Shown one piece after another: positions 55,350-64,000 of a stretch of 64,000 nt of DNA. Each line of letters opens with the position of its first letter. The first letter of the stretch is position 1. The notes beneath the pieces were generated by a model. The model was not told where the DNA came from, made no database searches, and saw only the letters and a list, made by a program, of their open reading frames with translations. Origin of the DNA: Blepharisma stoltei (Eukaryota; Ciliophora; Heterotrichea; Heterotrichida; Blepharismidae); contig CAJZBQ010000010.1 in NCBI GenBank assembly GCA_914767885.1, positions 1 to 64,000 of the forward strand, written 5' to 3'. A program made the position numbers and the translations under genes.

Positions 55350-58300
55350 TTAACTATCTTCAGACTTTCTCTTCTTTTTAAGTTTTGATGAGTCTTCTTT
55401 GTGTTTTCTTTTAACAGGTAGGGATTGGGATTAGATTATTAAAGTCAGGCGCTAGCCATATTGGTGACGCAGTCACCAAAGACCTCCTGTACGGGAGATT
55501 CTACCGCTTTTCGACTCCAGCCAAGAGGGTCTATCCCTCTTGCGAGTGCCCTTCTGGTACCTTCTGTCTCCTCCTTGCCTTGAGGCTTCAGCCTTGAGTG
55601 GGCAGCTTATGAATTTCTGCGACTCTGCTACGGGCAATTGGAGTAGCTTGATTCCAAGGATCCTTGGAGTCTATCGGGTATCGAAGTGCCTTTTTTCGAC
55701 AACTGCAGGGAAAAGACTGTTCTCCTGTGGCCTGGGCCGAAACCCCCAGTTTCTCGGTAGAGGAATGCCCATGGGTCCTCGGATCCAAAGGACTCTTTTT
55801 GAGCACCTCCATTTTCAACCACAGGAAAGCAGCCAAACCTACCGGATACAGACTTCTTGAGCCTACACTAGATTCTCAGCTCGGAGTCCGTCCCAGTTCG
55901 CCGTAGGACTGCTGCGCCAAGAGGGCAGGTTGGCACGTGTCGCCATTTAATGTATATTTTTAACAGGAAGGGATTCTTCATTTTCATTATCTTCTTCCAC
56001 TTCATGTGTTTTTTCGGCTTTAGCTTTTCCTTTCTTTGTTTTTTTCTTTTCAATTACCTCTTCATCTGAAATTTCTTGTTCTTTTTCAACAGATTTTTTT
56101 CCTTTTGGCTTTGATAGCTCCTCCTCTTTTGGTTTTTTGATTTCTTTTGCTTCGTTTTTGTTCTTCTTTGATTTCTTTTCAGCATTTTTGTCTCCAATAT
56201 TAATATCTAGATCCCCAAAGCTCTGTTTATCTGATTTCTCTTCTTTTACCTCTTTTTCATGCTTTTTATCTTTTTTCTCTTTTTTATTTCTTTTTTCTTT
56301 CTTACTCTTTTCTTTAAGATCATGTACCAGATTTTCTAACTCTTCATTCTCATATGTATTTTCCATCAGCTTTTTCCTCTTTGCATCTTTTTTGTCTTTT
56401 TCTTTTTGCTTCTTCTCTTGACTCCATTGTTCATTTTCCTCTTCAATTTCTACTTTTTCCTCCTCTATCTCCATATCACTGTCCTCTGTCTTTTGCTTTT
56501 TTGCTTTTTCTCTTTTTTCTCCGCTATGCGGCTTGCTAGCTTCTTGTGGTATTTCATTATCATATTTCTTTAGCTTGCATACAAAGAACCCTTCCATGTT
56601 GTAAACGTGAGGATAAATTCTCTTACATTTGGTCATTGATGGGTGGAATATTTTTCCTTTGAATTTTGGAAGCCCAGGTTCTCCAATAGTTAGCCCAGTA
56701 TCAACAATTTTTACATGTCGATTTTTCAAGGCATAGCTGATGACTTCTTCATTTTCTTCGATAGAAATTGAACAAGTTGAATACACAATATATCCTCCTG
56801 TGCTGGATCTAGCATTTACTACATCAATTGCTTCTAATAATAGCTCTTTTTGTATATGGGAATTTTTCTTGATATCTTCAGTTGTCCTCAGAATTATCAA
56901 AATGGCGTGATCTGACGTGGACTCCTGACAACCCGTGAGTTGATCCGGGCCAGGAAAGGCGAACCACATGGCGATAGTTTTCGGGGTGGGTTTTTGGTCT
57001 AAGGGATAACCTTAGATCTTTTTTCCTTACCTGCAGAAGTCCCTATCGGCGCAAAGTCCCGATGCTACTCCATGGGGAGCAATCTTGAACCTGCGATATG
57101 GTTCTGACAGGCCATGGAGTAGGCAAAAGACGGTTCACCCGTACTCTGAGCCCTGTCAGAGGTTAAGGGAGTCTTTTAGCTGAATTTTGGGACCAAGAAA
57201 GGCTCGGCCGAACGGTAGGGTTTTCTCCCCGACAGACCTCTGACGTCACCATTTTAGGGTGACATCAGTGGGGGAAAAGGTGGTGTGAGGATAGCGCTTA
57301 GCGCCAACGCGAAGCTATCCGTTGGACGGAGAGGGGCTGAAATAAACCCCGACGACCCCCTATAATTTTAATCTAATCTAATCAGTTGTCCTCATTGCTT
57401 TTACTGATTGGTCTTTCCATATAACTCCAAGCCCAGAGCATGGGGCGTCTAATAAGACTCTGTCAAATCCGTTTAAAACTTTTCCAATTTTTCTTCCGTC
57501 ATAGTTTGTGATAATACAGTTGGTTATACCCAACCTGTGGACATTCCCTTTAATTGATATAAGTCTGTCCTTATTCATCTCATTAGCAACCAAAACGCCT
57601 GTGTTTTTCATTAGCTGGCCAATGTGTGTGGTTTTTCCTCCTGGAGCAGCACACATATCCAGTATTCTTTCACCTGGCTTAGGTGCCAAAGCCATCACAG
57701 GCAGAAATGAGCTAGCTGACTGAAGCATATAATGTCCAGCCAAATACTCACTCCCTACTCTTGATTAGTGAGTAATATGTATACCCATTTACTATATTTT
57801 AATTTTAAAATTTGCATTGAAATAAAATCTAATTTATTTATAAATTTATATCCTGGAAAAATAGCTGTTTAAATTTATTACAATTTGCTTGGAATTTCTT
57901 TCTATAATCATTAATTACGCATTAAAATATATTTATACCCAAAATTTATATTAAAAAAGATTATCAAGGGATGAGTTTTTTCAAAAATAAAGATTTTTCA
58001 ACGATTTATTCGATAGCAAATAAGGGAATTAGTAGTTGCTCCTATCGGGACTTGACTTTCGATAATTTTCAGTCCAACCTTGCTTCATTCGCCTACTGGG
58101 TCAAGATTTACACCTTTTTGTATCAGTGATTGGGCAAGCTCCCTTCGCTTAGTTTTCAATGTATTTGTGCGGATTACCATAGGACGTGGAGTTTGGTTTG
58201 CTTCTAAGAATTCGACAAGTTCAGCTGGTGGGAAAAATGATGCGAGGTAGGCTGCGAGGTCTCGATTGTACTCATAATAAATGATGATATTGTCCACAAG

Positions 58301-58411
58301 TTCATCGAGATATTCAGATCGTGTTTTTTCTCTGGGTTCATCTTTATATCGAACGAGAGTTTGAACAAGCTCTTGAATTTTCATGTGAACTAATCCAAGA
58401 TCTGACTTCAT
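55350..58411 (-). CDS. NOP2: NOP2/NSUN1-type rRNA (cytosine-C5) methyltransferase
   Basis: 575 residues after three removals (55427-55975, 56891-57394, 57751-58031). Diagnostic segments: PRPMVIRTNTLKTKRRELAQ, GVNLDPVGEWSKVGLKIIES, VPIGATTEYLAGHYMLQSAS, ILDMCAAPGGKTTHIGQLMK (SAM binding), DAPCSGLGVIWKDQSVKAMR and GGYIVYSTCSISIEENEEVI (the two catalytic cysteines), FHPSMTKCKRIYPHVYNMEG. A long Lys/Glu tail follows, as in nucleolar NOP2, ending PVKRKHKEDSSKLKKKRKSE after the last insertion. The enzyme makes m5C in large-subunit rRNA and is essential for 60S assembly in yeast. The frame stays open about 50 bp upstream of the chosen ATG (KVFQLAVHVSEGNDTH), so a further 5' exon is possible. Confidence 0.93.
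55427..55975 (-). mobile_element. SINE-like retroposon in NOP2 (3' part), 549 bp
   Basis: Flanked by an 18-bp direct repeat with one mismatch, TTTTAACAGG(T/A)AGGGATT (55409-55426, 55958-55975). Left tail GGGATTAGATTATTAAAGT; right end TGTCGCCATTTAATGTATAT. Core GGTGACGCAGTCACCAAAGA matches the copy at 30184. Removal restores EESLPVKRKHKEDSS. Confidence 0.9.
56891..57394 (+). mobile_element. SINE-like retroposon in NOP2 (catalytic domain), 504 bp
   Basis: Flanked by TCAGTTGTCCTCA (56878-56890, 57382-57394), which contains no TA. Left end GAATTATCAAAATGGCG and right tail ATTTTAATCTAATCTAA, i.e. the opposite orientation to most copies. Removal restores KAMRTTEDIKKNSHIQKELL. Confidence 0.92.
57751..58031. 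mobile_element. CTCCC-type MITE (IES) in NOP2, 281 bp
   Basis: Flanking triplets TCA (57748-57750) and TTA (58029-58031). Left end CTCCCTACTCTTGATTAGTG is a diverged family end. No TA-to-TA join gives the protein; keeping TCA restores VPIGATTEYLAGHYM exactly, including the conserved Glu. Confidence 0.85.
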
Positions 58412-58735
58412 GTGTGTGTCATTTCCTTCGGATACATGGACAGCTAATTGAAAAACTTTATTTTAAGATATTAGGTATTCATAGAATTTCCTCTTAATTT
58501 GAGTGAATAACTTTTCTAGGATTAAGCAGATTTTAATGAGAAAATTCAAAGAAAAATGAGGAAAAAATCATTTGTTAGTAAACAAAACTACGTAAGCGGG
58601 ACAGATATCTCTTCACTCATTGAAATTAATATGGATTATTAAAAAGACTTATTTATACATTACTTAAGGCTATCAAAATATTTAAGCTTTGGTAAAGAAA
58701 TTGTGATAATTTATGATGCTAAATATCTCAAATGC

Positions 58736-59515
58736 CTAAATACTGTGAATCGTATCTGGCCAATAAGCTCCATCAAATTGCAGCTTTGACATCCTTGGCA
58801 TTAGGCATATAAGCAAGCTTTGAGTCCCAAAAACTGTCTCAAGGTTCTTCCTCCAGCTTCCTCTCGAAAAATCATAAATTCTTTTAAGTTCTGGAGCTCC
58901 AATAATTCCAAAAAGTTCAATAGTAGTCCTTCCTCTTAATGCAAGAAACCAATGCCACCCTCCAAATCCAGCTATAACCACCGAAAAAACAGCAGAAAGC
59001 ACAAACGACAACTGTAAAGTCGCAATTCTTGGCCTTGCCCCTAAACAAGGATAACTAACTCCTACATAAAATAAGCACCCAAGGGTTATATAAGTCAAAA
59101 ACAGCAAAAAATACCTATGATTTTTATGTCCCATGCAGTTATGAATCCATGGGCAATGGTGATCCATCTTCAATACACACTTTTTACAGATTGAGCAATG
59201 GTGTGCTCGGGGTGGCTTTGCCTTTTTGCAATATTTACATTTAGGGAAGCCAGGAAGGTCTTCAGGGTTTCCAGGGCCAATTATTACACACATAATATAA
59301 TTGAATAGGATATTGAATAAAAATCATAAGCCTAGGGAGGTTAGAATGAGAGATTGGTAAATTCCGTAAAAGGGTGCAATCCGTGGTAGCACATCATTGA
59401 AATATGAATATGTCACTGTTCCGACAAGGAGAAATAAAGCAACTATGAGGATAGGCCCTAGGATTCGCATGATAATGTTGGAGATTTTTTCGGAGTTGAT
59501 GCGGATCCAATCCAA
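58736..59515 (-). CDS. DHHC-type protein S-acyltransferase
   Basis: 259 residues, uninterrupted; in-frame TGA (about 59322) joins LILTSLGL to [12 protein letters not shown]1 [23 protein letters not shown]2 around [16 protein letters not shown]. The Cys-rich DHHC domain follows ([20 protein letters not shown], then [20 protein letters not shown] with the DHHC motif). TM3 and TM4 come next ([40 protein letters not shown]), then TTIE, the TTxE motif. Typical four-TM palmitoyltransferase of the Golgi/plasma membrane. The zinc ligands and catalytic Cys are all present. Substrates unknown. Confidence 0.93.
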
Positions 59516-59522
59516 ATCTAAT

Positions 59523-59650
59523 TATTGAAATTGCCCACACCGGGAATTGAACCCACGTGTGGGGCCATTTTTGGTTCGTGGAAGTCAATATTCTCCGCAT
59601 ACCAAAAATGGCCCCACACGTGGGTTCAATTCCCGGTGTGGGGCAATTAC
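59523..59650. mobile_element. Palindromic tRNA-T-arm-like element, 128 bp
   Basis: Ends TATTGAAATTGCCCACACC and TATAGTAATTGCCCCACACC are inverted. Arms contain CCGGGAATTGAACCCACGTG, i.e. a T-arm-like GGTTCAATTCCCGG in the other sense. A short version of 31398-31627 without the outer GCCCGAGGATGG hairpin arms. It sits 8 bp upstream of the DHHC start codon. Confidence 0.88.
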
Positions 59651-59659
59651 TATATTTAT

Positions 59660-59995
59660 ATAAGCTTATTTGCTTAAAGTCCATTACCAGATTGCTAATT
59701 CTACGACTACCTCTAAAACTGTTCTGAGTCATTCACGCTATCTTCCTCGGCCCGCAAAAGCGTGGCCACCTTACTTTGTTTCAAGGAGTTTGGCCTTCGA
59801 CAACTCTTCTTTGAGCTAAAGCTACCTACTTGGGCCAAGCAGGAACCCTAAGGTTTAAGTTTCCACCGTCCGGGGTAGATAGAACCCTTCTGGAAGCATT
59901 GATTCATTAAGGCTCATATTTAAATTATGCAAGAGATGAATTTTTTGTCGGGAGAACAGAGAATTTGAGCGTCGCCTTATTTAATTATGAGTTGA
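59660..59995 (-). mobile_element. Probable SINE-like retroposon, intergenic
   Basis: GC-richer block whose right end GAGCGTCGCCTTATTTAATT resembles the family 5' end. Contains TTCCTCGGCCCGCAAAAGCG and CCACCGTCCGGGGTAG. I could not find a clear flanking duplication, so the limits are approximate. No coding frame supported. Confidence 0.5.
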
Positions 59996-60057
59996 TACGG
60001 ATAAGCCCTGCTAGGTGGACAGCTAATGGCATTTTAAGTTATTTTATGGCCTATAGC

Positions 60058-60293
60058 TTATAGCCCAGGAGCGATTTTTGATCACCCTGGGCTAGGATAA
60101 GGGTCAGAAACTCCCCGAGTTGGTTTTTCAACTCGAGCTGACAAACCAACTCGCGGAGTTGGCAAATACCTTATATAAGAGGCATTTGTCAACTCCCCTA
60201 GTTGGTTTGTCAACTTGAGTTGAAAAACCAACTCGGGGAGTTTCTGACCCTTATCGTAGCCCAGGGCGATCAAAAATCGCTCCTGGGCTATAA
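60058..60293. mobile_element. 236-bp palindromic MITE with internal sub-palindromes
   Basis: Outer arms TATAGCCCAGGAGCGATTTT and its inverse; next GATAAGGGTCAGAAACTCCC and its inverse. The inner arms are themselves inverted repeats of AACTCCCCGAGTTGGTTT, so one strand can fold as a long hairpin or as a cruciform with two side hairpins. Intergenic. Confidence 0.88.
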
Positions 60294-60507
60294 AAGATCA
60301 TATATTTGGGTATTATGATATTTCAAAAGAAATTAAAATAATTATTCAGCTAATAAATTATGAAAACTTTGGAATTGCTATTCTTTTTAATGAATTTCTA
60401 TTAAATTTAATTTGGTTCTCCTATAAAATAAGCTTAGCTATAAATGCCATTTATCACAAATACAGCCCAATCCAAAAGGAATCTCGGACTATATATTAAT
60501 AAAATAA

Positions 60508-60789
60508 ATGCTAGGATTTAGGCTTTTCAGATCTTTTGTAACGAAAGAAGAGCTATTTCCAATGATCAAAAATATACTTATTGAGAAAAACCAGGTACCA
60601 GAAAGCCAAATAACTCTCAATTCAACATTTTCAGAGTTAGGGCTCACTGAATTTGAAGGTGCTGATGTAGTGATGTCATTATGTGTTCGATCCAAATTTA
60701 GGGTTGATCCAAGTTATGCTAGTGAGATTGCAGGAATTAAATCAATTTCTCAATTACAGGAATTTGCAGAGAAATTTATTCCTAAATAA
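60508..60789 (+). CDS. Acyl-carrier-protein-like protein lacking the phosphopantetheine serine
   Basis: 93 residues. A basic/aromatic start (MLGFRLFRSFVTKEELF) could be a short mitochondrial presequence. The rest follows the ACP four-helix pattern: NILIEKNQVPESQITLNSTFSELGLTEFEGADVVMSLC, then FRVDPSYASEIAGIKSISQLQEFAEKF. Where ACPs have the DSL motif (Ser carries the cofactor) this protein has TEFEGAD. Non-acylated ACP-like subunits occur in mitochondrial complex I or ISC assemblies of some protists; that role is a guess. Uninterrupted. Confidence 0.68.
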   Translation: MLGFRLFRSFVTKEELFPMIKNILIEKNQVPESQITLNSTFSELGLTEFEGADVVMSLCVRSKFRVDPSYASEIAGIKSISQLQEFAEKFIPK

Positions 60790-60870
60790 GAATTCTTTGA
60801 TGAAATTGTAATTTAATTAAAATTCGTATTATTCTGTCAATATAATTTGAAATATAAACTTAAAGAAAAA

Positions 60871-61542
60871 TTATAACAAATGAACTAATAAGCTTAAAAA
60901 CCCTAGCGTTTTGATCATTGAAGAGTCCACAATAAAATTAAGATTCAGAATGTACTCTGGAAACAAATTTTCAGCACAGAAAGGCGCTGAGTATAAAGTA
61001 ATGTAGTTGTCCACCGTATAATTTCACAGCAGCATATCCCTATAATACATCTGCCCATCATGATTTGAGCACACAGTCCAAAAATCCTCATACAGCTCAG
61101 AGCTTTTATCAGCATAGCAATACTTATTTCCATCCATTCCACACAAGCAGTCTGCATAATCCCCATCTTTAAGCTTGCAGTCGTCTGTGGTATTGCATGT
61201 TTTCGGAAAAGTTCCATTGACTAAATCTCTATTCGCCGTTCTTGTTTCACACTTCACATAATAATCCAATTGAATCTTATTATTTTCTGTCTCTTCTCCC
61301 ACAAAGCATGGCAAATTAATTGTATCTCCTGTGGCTTGGCTTTTTACGACTGCATCTTCTACATATGTATGGTTGCATGTCAAATAGGAGCATCCTTTAT
61401 CATTAAGAGTTACCGTATTCTGGCTACCATACACAATGGCACATACTAAATCATCAAGAGTATCACAAGTAAACGTATAGCAGTCCTGACAATTAGAAGC
61501 CACAAGCAAGAGCCCAAGTATTACTAAATGGGGTAACTTCAT
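60871..61542 (-). CDS. Cysteine-rich secreted or GPI-anchored protein
   Basis: 223 residues. Signal peptide MKLPHLVILGLLLVASN, then a Cys-rich ectodomain (DCYTFTCDTLDDLVCAIVYG, CSYLTCNHTYVEDA, YYVKCETRTANRD, TCNTTDDCKLKDGDYADCLC) with several N-glycosylation sequons. TGA gives Trp in MLLWNYTVD. The hydrophobic C-terminus (TLGFLSLLVHLL) could be a GPI signal. Similar short Cys-rich surface proteins are common in ciliates; no specific function. Divergent with the TPR gene, whose ATG is only 18 bp away, so the two share a very short promoter. Confidence 0.78.
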
Positions 61543-61560
61543 TATGTTAAAAATTGTAAT

Positions 61561-63353
61561 ATGGATTCAGCGTGCGAAAGCACCACAGCTGATAGAAATA
61601 TCAATGAAGTGGATGTGCCAAAATATATTTTTGAGTTAACCGATGAGGCGTTTAGGTGCATTATGAATGGGCAATTTGATGAAGCTTTAATAGGGTTGAT
61701 TAAATGTGAGGAAATGATTGAGGCAGTTGTAAATAAAAAAGGATATGTGGATCCAGATGTAGCTGTTATGGTTTTGCATAATATAGCAGTTTGCTATCAG
61801 AATTTAGGAAGCCTTGAAGAATGTGTAGATTATCTGGAAAATTGTCTCCTTAATCGGAATTCTAAGAAAATTCAAAATTCCAATAATCGAATCCAAACTC
61901 TTGAAACTCAAGTGAGCGATAAAATTAAAAAAGAAACCTACCAATGCAAATCAAATCTCAATCTATGTGCTATTTCTTCTCAATTATCAAGGCATGAAAT
62001 AGCTCTCCTTTATGCAAGGAGAGCTGCTGGAAATATTTATGAAATTCTTCAAGATTGCTTCAAACTTTGTACAAGCTTCATTTTGAGGCTTAAAAAAGCA
62101 CGAATCCACAACAATATAAAAAATTATTTTGGGAGTTCTAATACTTATATTGAAGAAAAATACAGAGAGATTATTGATAAAAATTATCCCATAGTAGCTT
62201 CCTTAAATCAAATAGTAGCTGAAAAAGAGCAAAAGCAGCAGCAAAATTCAAAAATGCTAAAGCTATAACACTTTGAATGAATAAGGAAAGCTGTTTTTAA
62301 TTTAGCGTGGCTATTATTTTATTTATGATTAATATAAATAGAATAAATATTAAATCAGCAGCTAGCATCCAAAATATTGGAGAAAAATTTTTTTATTTAA
62401 AACTCGAAGAAGCTATTGCTGCAAAACCTTTAGCTTATAGAGACCTTAAATCCTCTTCTAATCTAATTGCTGAAATTTCAAAAGAGAGGTTATATGAGAA
62501 AATTTGTTTGCTTGTCATCTCATATTTTTTCATATCTACTGAATTATGATTTCTTAATAAACAAGAAAACTCAGAGACTAAATTTTCAGAATCAAAAAAA
62601 TGGCACTATAAATCTCTAGAAATTGCAGAAAAATTAATGCCTTATAGTTCACCTATCTTGCAAAATATTAAAGATAGCTATTATGATCGCTATCCACTAA
62701 ATATGGTTCAAAATATTTTCATCAAAAATACAGAATTTTCTTTAAGTCAAACCAAAATGAGTGATAAGAAACAAAAACTGAAAAAAGTTTATGGAAGATC
62801 TTCTTCAGTTAAGCCAAATATAAAAAATTTCTCGAAAACATTAGACAAATTCCAATCCAGGAATAAAACTCCTCTGCTAATAACAACTAAACAAGGATCA
62901 TCTAGATCATCTAAATCACCATCAAGGCTTAAAAGAAAATCTATAACAGACCGAGACAAAATTGAGAATATTGACAAATTTAATAAAACAGTTGAAAATA
63001 CAAAGCAGAAGAAAGAAGAAATAAATTTTGAAAATACCTCAAATAATAAAATAACAAATAATTTGATGAATTTGATGAAAACTTATGATCTATCTGATGA
63101 TTCAAGTGGAAGCTCTGAGTCTTCTTTTGATGAAGAATATTTTAGACAAAATTTTATATTGACATCAAATGACTTATATGGAAATTTTGATAAAGAAACT
63201 AATGAAAATAAGAAAAAGAATAGTACAAGTAAGCGCAGACTTATTAAAATAGACACAAAAACCTCTGAAATGAGCAATGAAGATGAGTTCATGCCTGCTA
63301 TAAGACTAATAAATCCAAACAAAGAAAGTAACTATGAGTTTGTACATAATTAA
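61561..63353 (+). CDS. TPR-like N-terminal domain protein with Ser/Lys-rich tail
   Basis: About 573 residues after one small IES (about 62264-62334). Residues 20-110 resemble TPR helices (AFRCIMNGQFDEALIGLIKC, VAVMVLHNIAVCYQNLGSLEECVDYL); further helical repeats follow (ALLYARRAAGNIYEILQDC, WHYKSLEIAEKLMPYSSPIL). The second half is basic and Ser-rich (GSSRSSKSPSRLKRKS) with an acidic patch (SDDSSGSSESSFDEEYF). TGA gives Trp after IES removal at 62547-62549. The frame changes between the two blocks, so the IES is needed; its limits could differ by a few bases (71 or 80 bp both fit). Function unknown. Confidence 0.7.
62264..62334. other. Short TA-bounded IES, about 71 bp
   Basis: Joining TA at 62264 with TA at 62335 gives NSKMLKLNRINIKSAASIQN and the correct phase change; TA at 62344 also fits. 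Boundary therefore uncertain. Confidence 0.6.
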
Positions 63354-63448
63354 TTCTTGAATTATTTTTAGTATCAAAATTAAATAATTATTTTAAATTA
63401 ATAAATAAAACTAGATTATAGAGAAATTCGCATGTAAATTTTCATTAA

Positions 63449-64000
63449 TTATAACTTGCTTCTTACAAAAAAGAACAAAGGTATAGATAATCCACAAGCG
63501 CTTAAAATAGGCTTTAAATAAATCATTTTGCTTGCTGTGTCTCTAAAGTTGAGCTCATCATATAAGAGCAGTCTATTCATAATTTTATATGGTCCTCTTA
63601 TGCTAAAATAACTCCAGTCTCTTATAGTTGTGTTTCTTTCTTCTTCAGGGAGTAGAAATACTAGGCTTTTTACTCTTCGAAAAGTGATCCCTCATAGATG
63701 ATACTCTGTGGTACGGTCTGGAGGATTTTTCTCATTATAAGTATATGAGTCAATGCTGGGTGTTTTAGGTAGAACTACACCTGCTGTGTGACCATTGACG
63801 TTTATTTGCAGCCCAATTGATTTTATGAGTGTAATATTTTTGGAAAACTCGATTGGTTTATATATTTCTGAATACATTTTACCTTTAAATTTGTGGGTGA
63901 AATTATCAAAAGATACCCACCTATAGGAATGAACTTCATTGGGGCTGAGATTAATTAGATGGTTTTCTGGAGTAAGCTGTATAAATAAACTAAAGCCCGT
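63449..64000 (-). CDS. Nudix-like protein, 5' part beyond the window
   Basis: Open from the window edge to TAA at 63449. The visible C-terminal ~183 residues: TGFSLFIQLTPENHLINLSP-NEVHSYRWVSFDNF resembles the part of Nudix (CoA diphosphatase-type) domains after the Nudix box, where LNxxEVxxxxWVpl is typical. KSLVFLLPEEERNTT, WSYFSIRGPYKIMNRLLLYDE and a C-terminal hydrophobic segment (MIYLKPILSACGLSIPLFFF) follow. The Nudix box itself would be outside the window, so the call is tentative. TGA gives Trp in EYHLWGITFRR. Confidence 0.55.

Noticed and set aside
55540-55906. Overlapping 64-106-codon frames
   Set aside because: Within the retroposon in NOP2.
56137-56539. Phe/Ser-rich plus-strand frames
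   Set aside because: Antisense of the Lys/Glu-rich NOP2 tail.
57751-58031. TA-bounded excision in NOP2
   Set aside because: Every TA-to-TA join tested gives the wrong frame or a stop; only the TCA/TTA join restores GATTEYLAGHY.
5858-63353. In-frame TGA codons as stops, frameshifts or selenocysteine
   Set aside because: They fall at conserved Trp positions of many unrelated proteins (kinase RWYRAP, UBE2K DEWSP, GCDH KIWISN), so TGA encodes Trp here. No Sec-type context.

Overview
This window looks like one end of a germline (micronuclear) chromosome of a heterotrich ciliate, most probably Blepharisma or a close relative. It opens with about 1.18 kb of the telomere repeat CCCTAACA. TGA must be read as tryptophan: in-frame TGA falls at conserved Trp positions in a RCK-type kinase, UBE2K, glutaryl-CoA dehydrogenase, a DHHC acyltransferase, kelch repeats and others. 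Spliceosomal introns are only 15-16 nt long. Many conserved genes are broken inside exons by AT-rich or palindromic segments that must be removed exactly to restore the protein. That is the behaviour of internal eliminated sequences (IESs), so I read the DNA as MIC and not MAC. I rebuilt twelve interrupted genes by hand; 33 removal units gave open frames, checked by codon arithmetic, and in the conserved families the junctions match the expected protein. Boundaries of a few are ambiguous by a few bases.

Layout. 1-1181 telomere. 1182-5857 subtelomere, AT-rich, with one decayed reading frame and a nested transposon. 5858-16540: RCK/MAK-type kinase, a 1733-residue PPC-repeat membrane protein (reverse strand, seven insertions), a small secreted protein, glutaryl-CoA dehydrogenase. 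16541-18843: repeat cluster. 18844-30021: UBE2K-like E2, a coiled-coil protein, an EML-like WD40 protein (reverse), AP-4 mu (reverse, carrying a 1.7 kb foldback element), a pseudokinase-like protein, a UBR-box/SPRY-like protein. 30022-39050: retroposon, SNAP-25-like Qbc-SNARE, PI-PLC X-domain protein, ankyrin protein, carbonic-anhydrase-related protein, chromodomain/chromoshadow (HP1-like) protein, MORN protein. 39594-42689: FAAH-type amidase, coiled coil, zinc finger protein. 42917-54912: two tandem paralogous kelch/Cys-rich/multi-TM genes. 55350-64000: NOP2-type rRNA methyltransferase, DHHC acyltransferase, palindrome island, ACP-like protein, Cys-rich secreted protein, TPR-like protein, and a Nudix-like protein running off the edge.

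Insertion classes. (1) Short TA-bounded IESs of about 60-110 bp, three of them recognisably one family. (2) A MITE family with ends CTCCCC..TCCGTGAGTGAACAAAA and a 3-bp target duplication of form TNA. (3) GC-richer SINE-like retroposons with 9-18 bp target duplications and short-repeat tails. (4) Palindromic elements built around a tRNA T-arm-like sequence. (5) A 1.7 kb foldback element with a 9-bp duplication. Several are nested. At least four coding junctions lack a TA at one or both boundaries, although the gene is restored exactly if one duplication copy is kept.

The genes show no operon-like logic; they are typical eukaryotic housekeeping, signalling, ciliary and surface genes. What unites the region is the elimination system it depends on.
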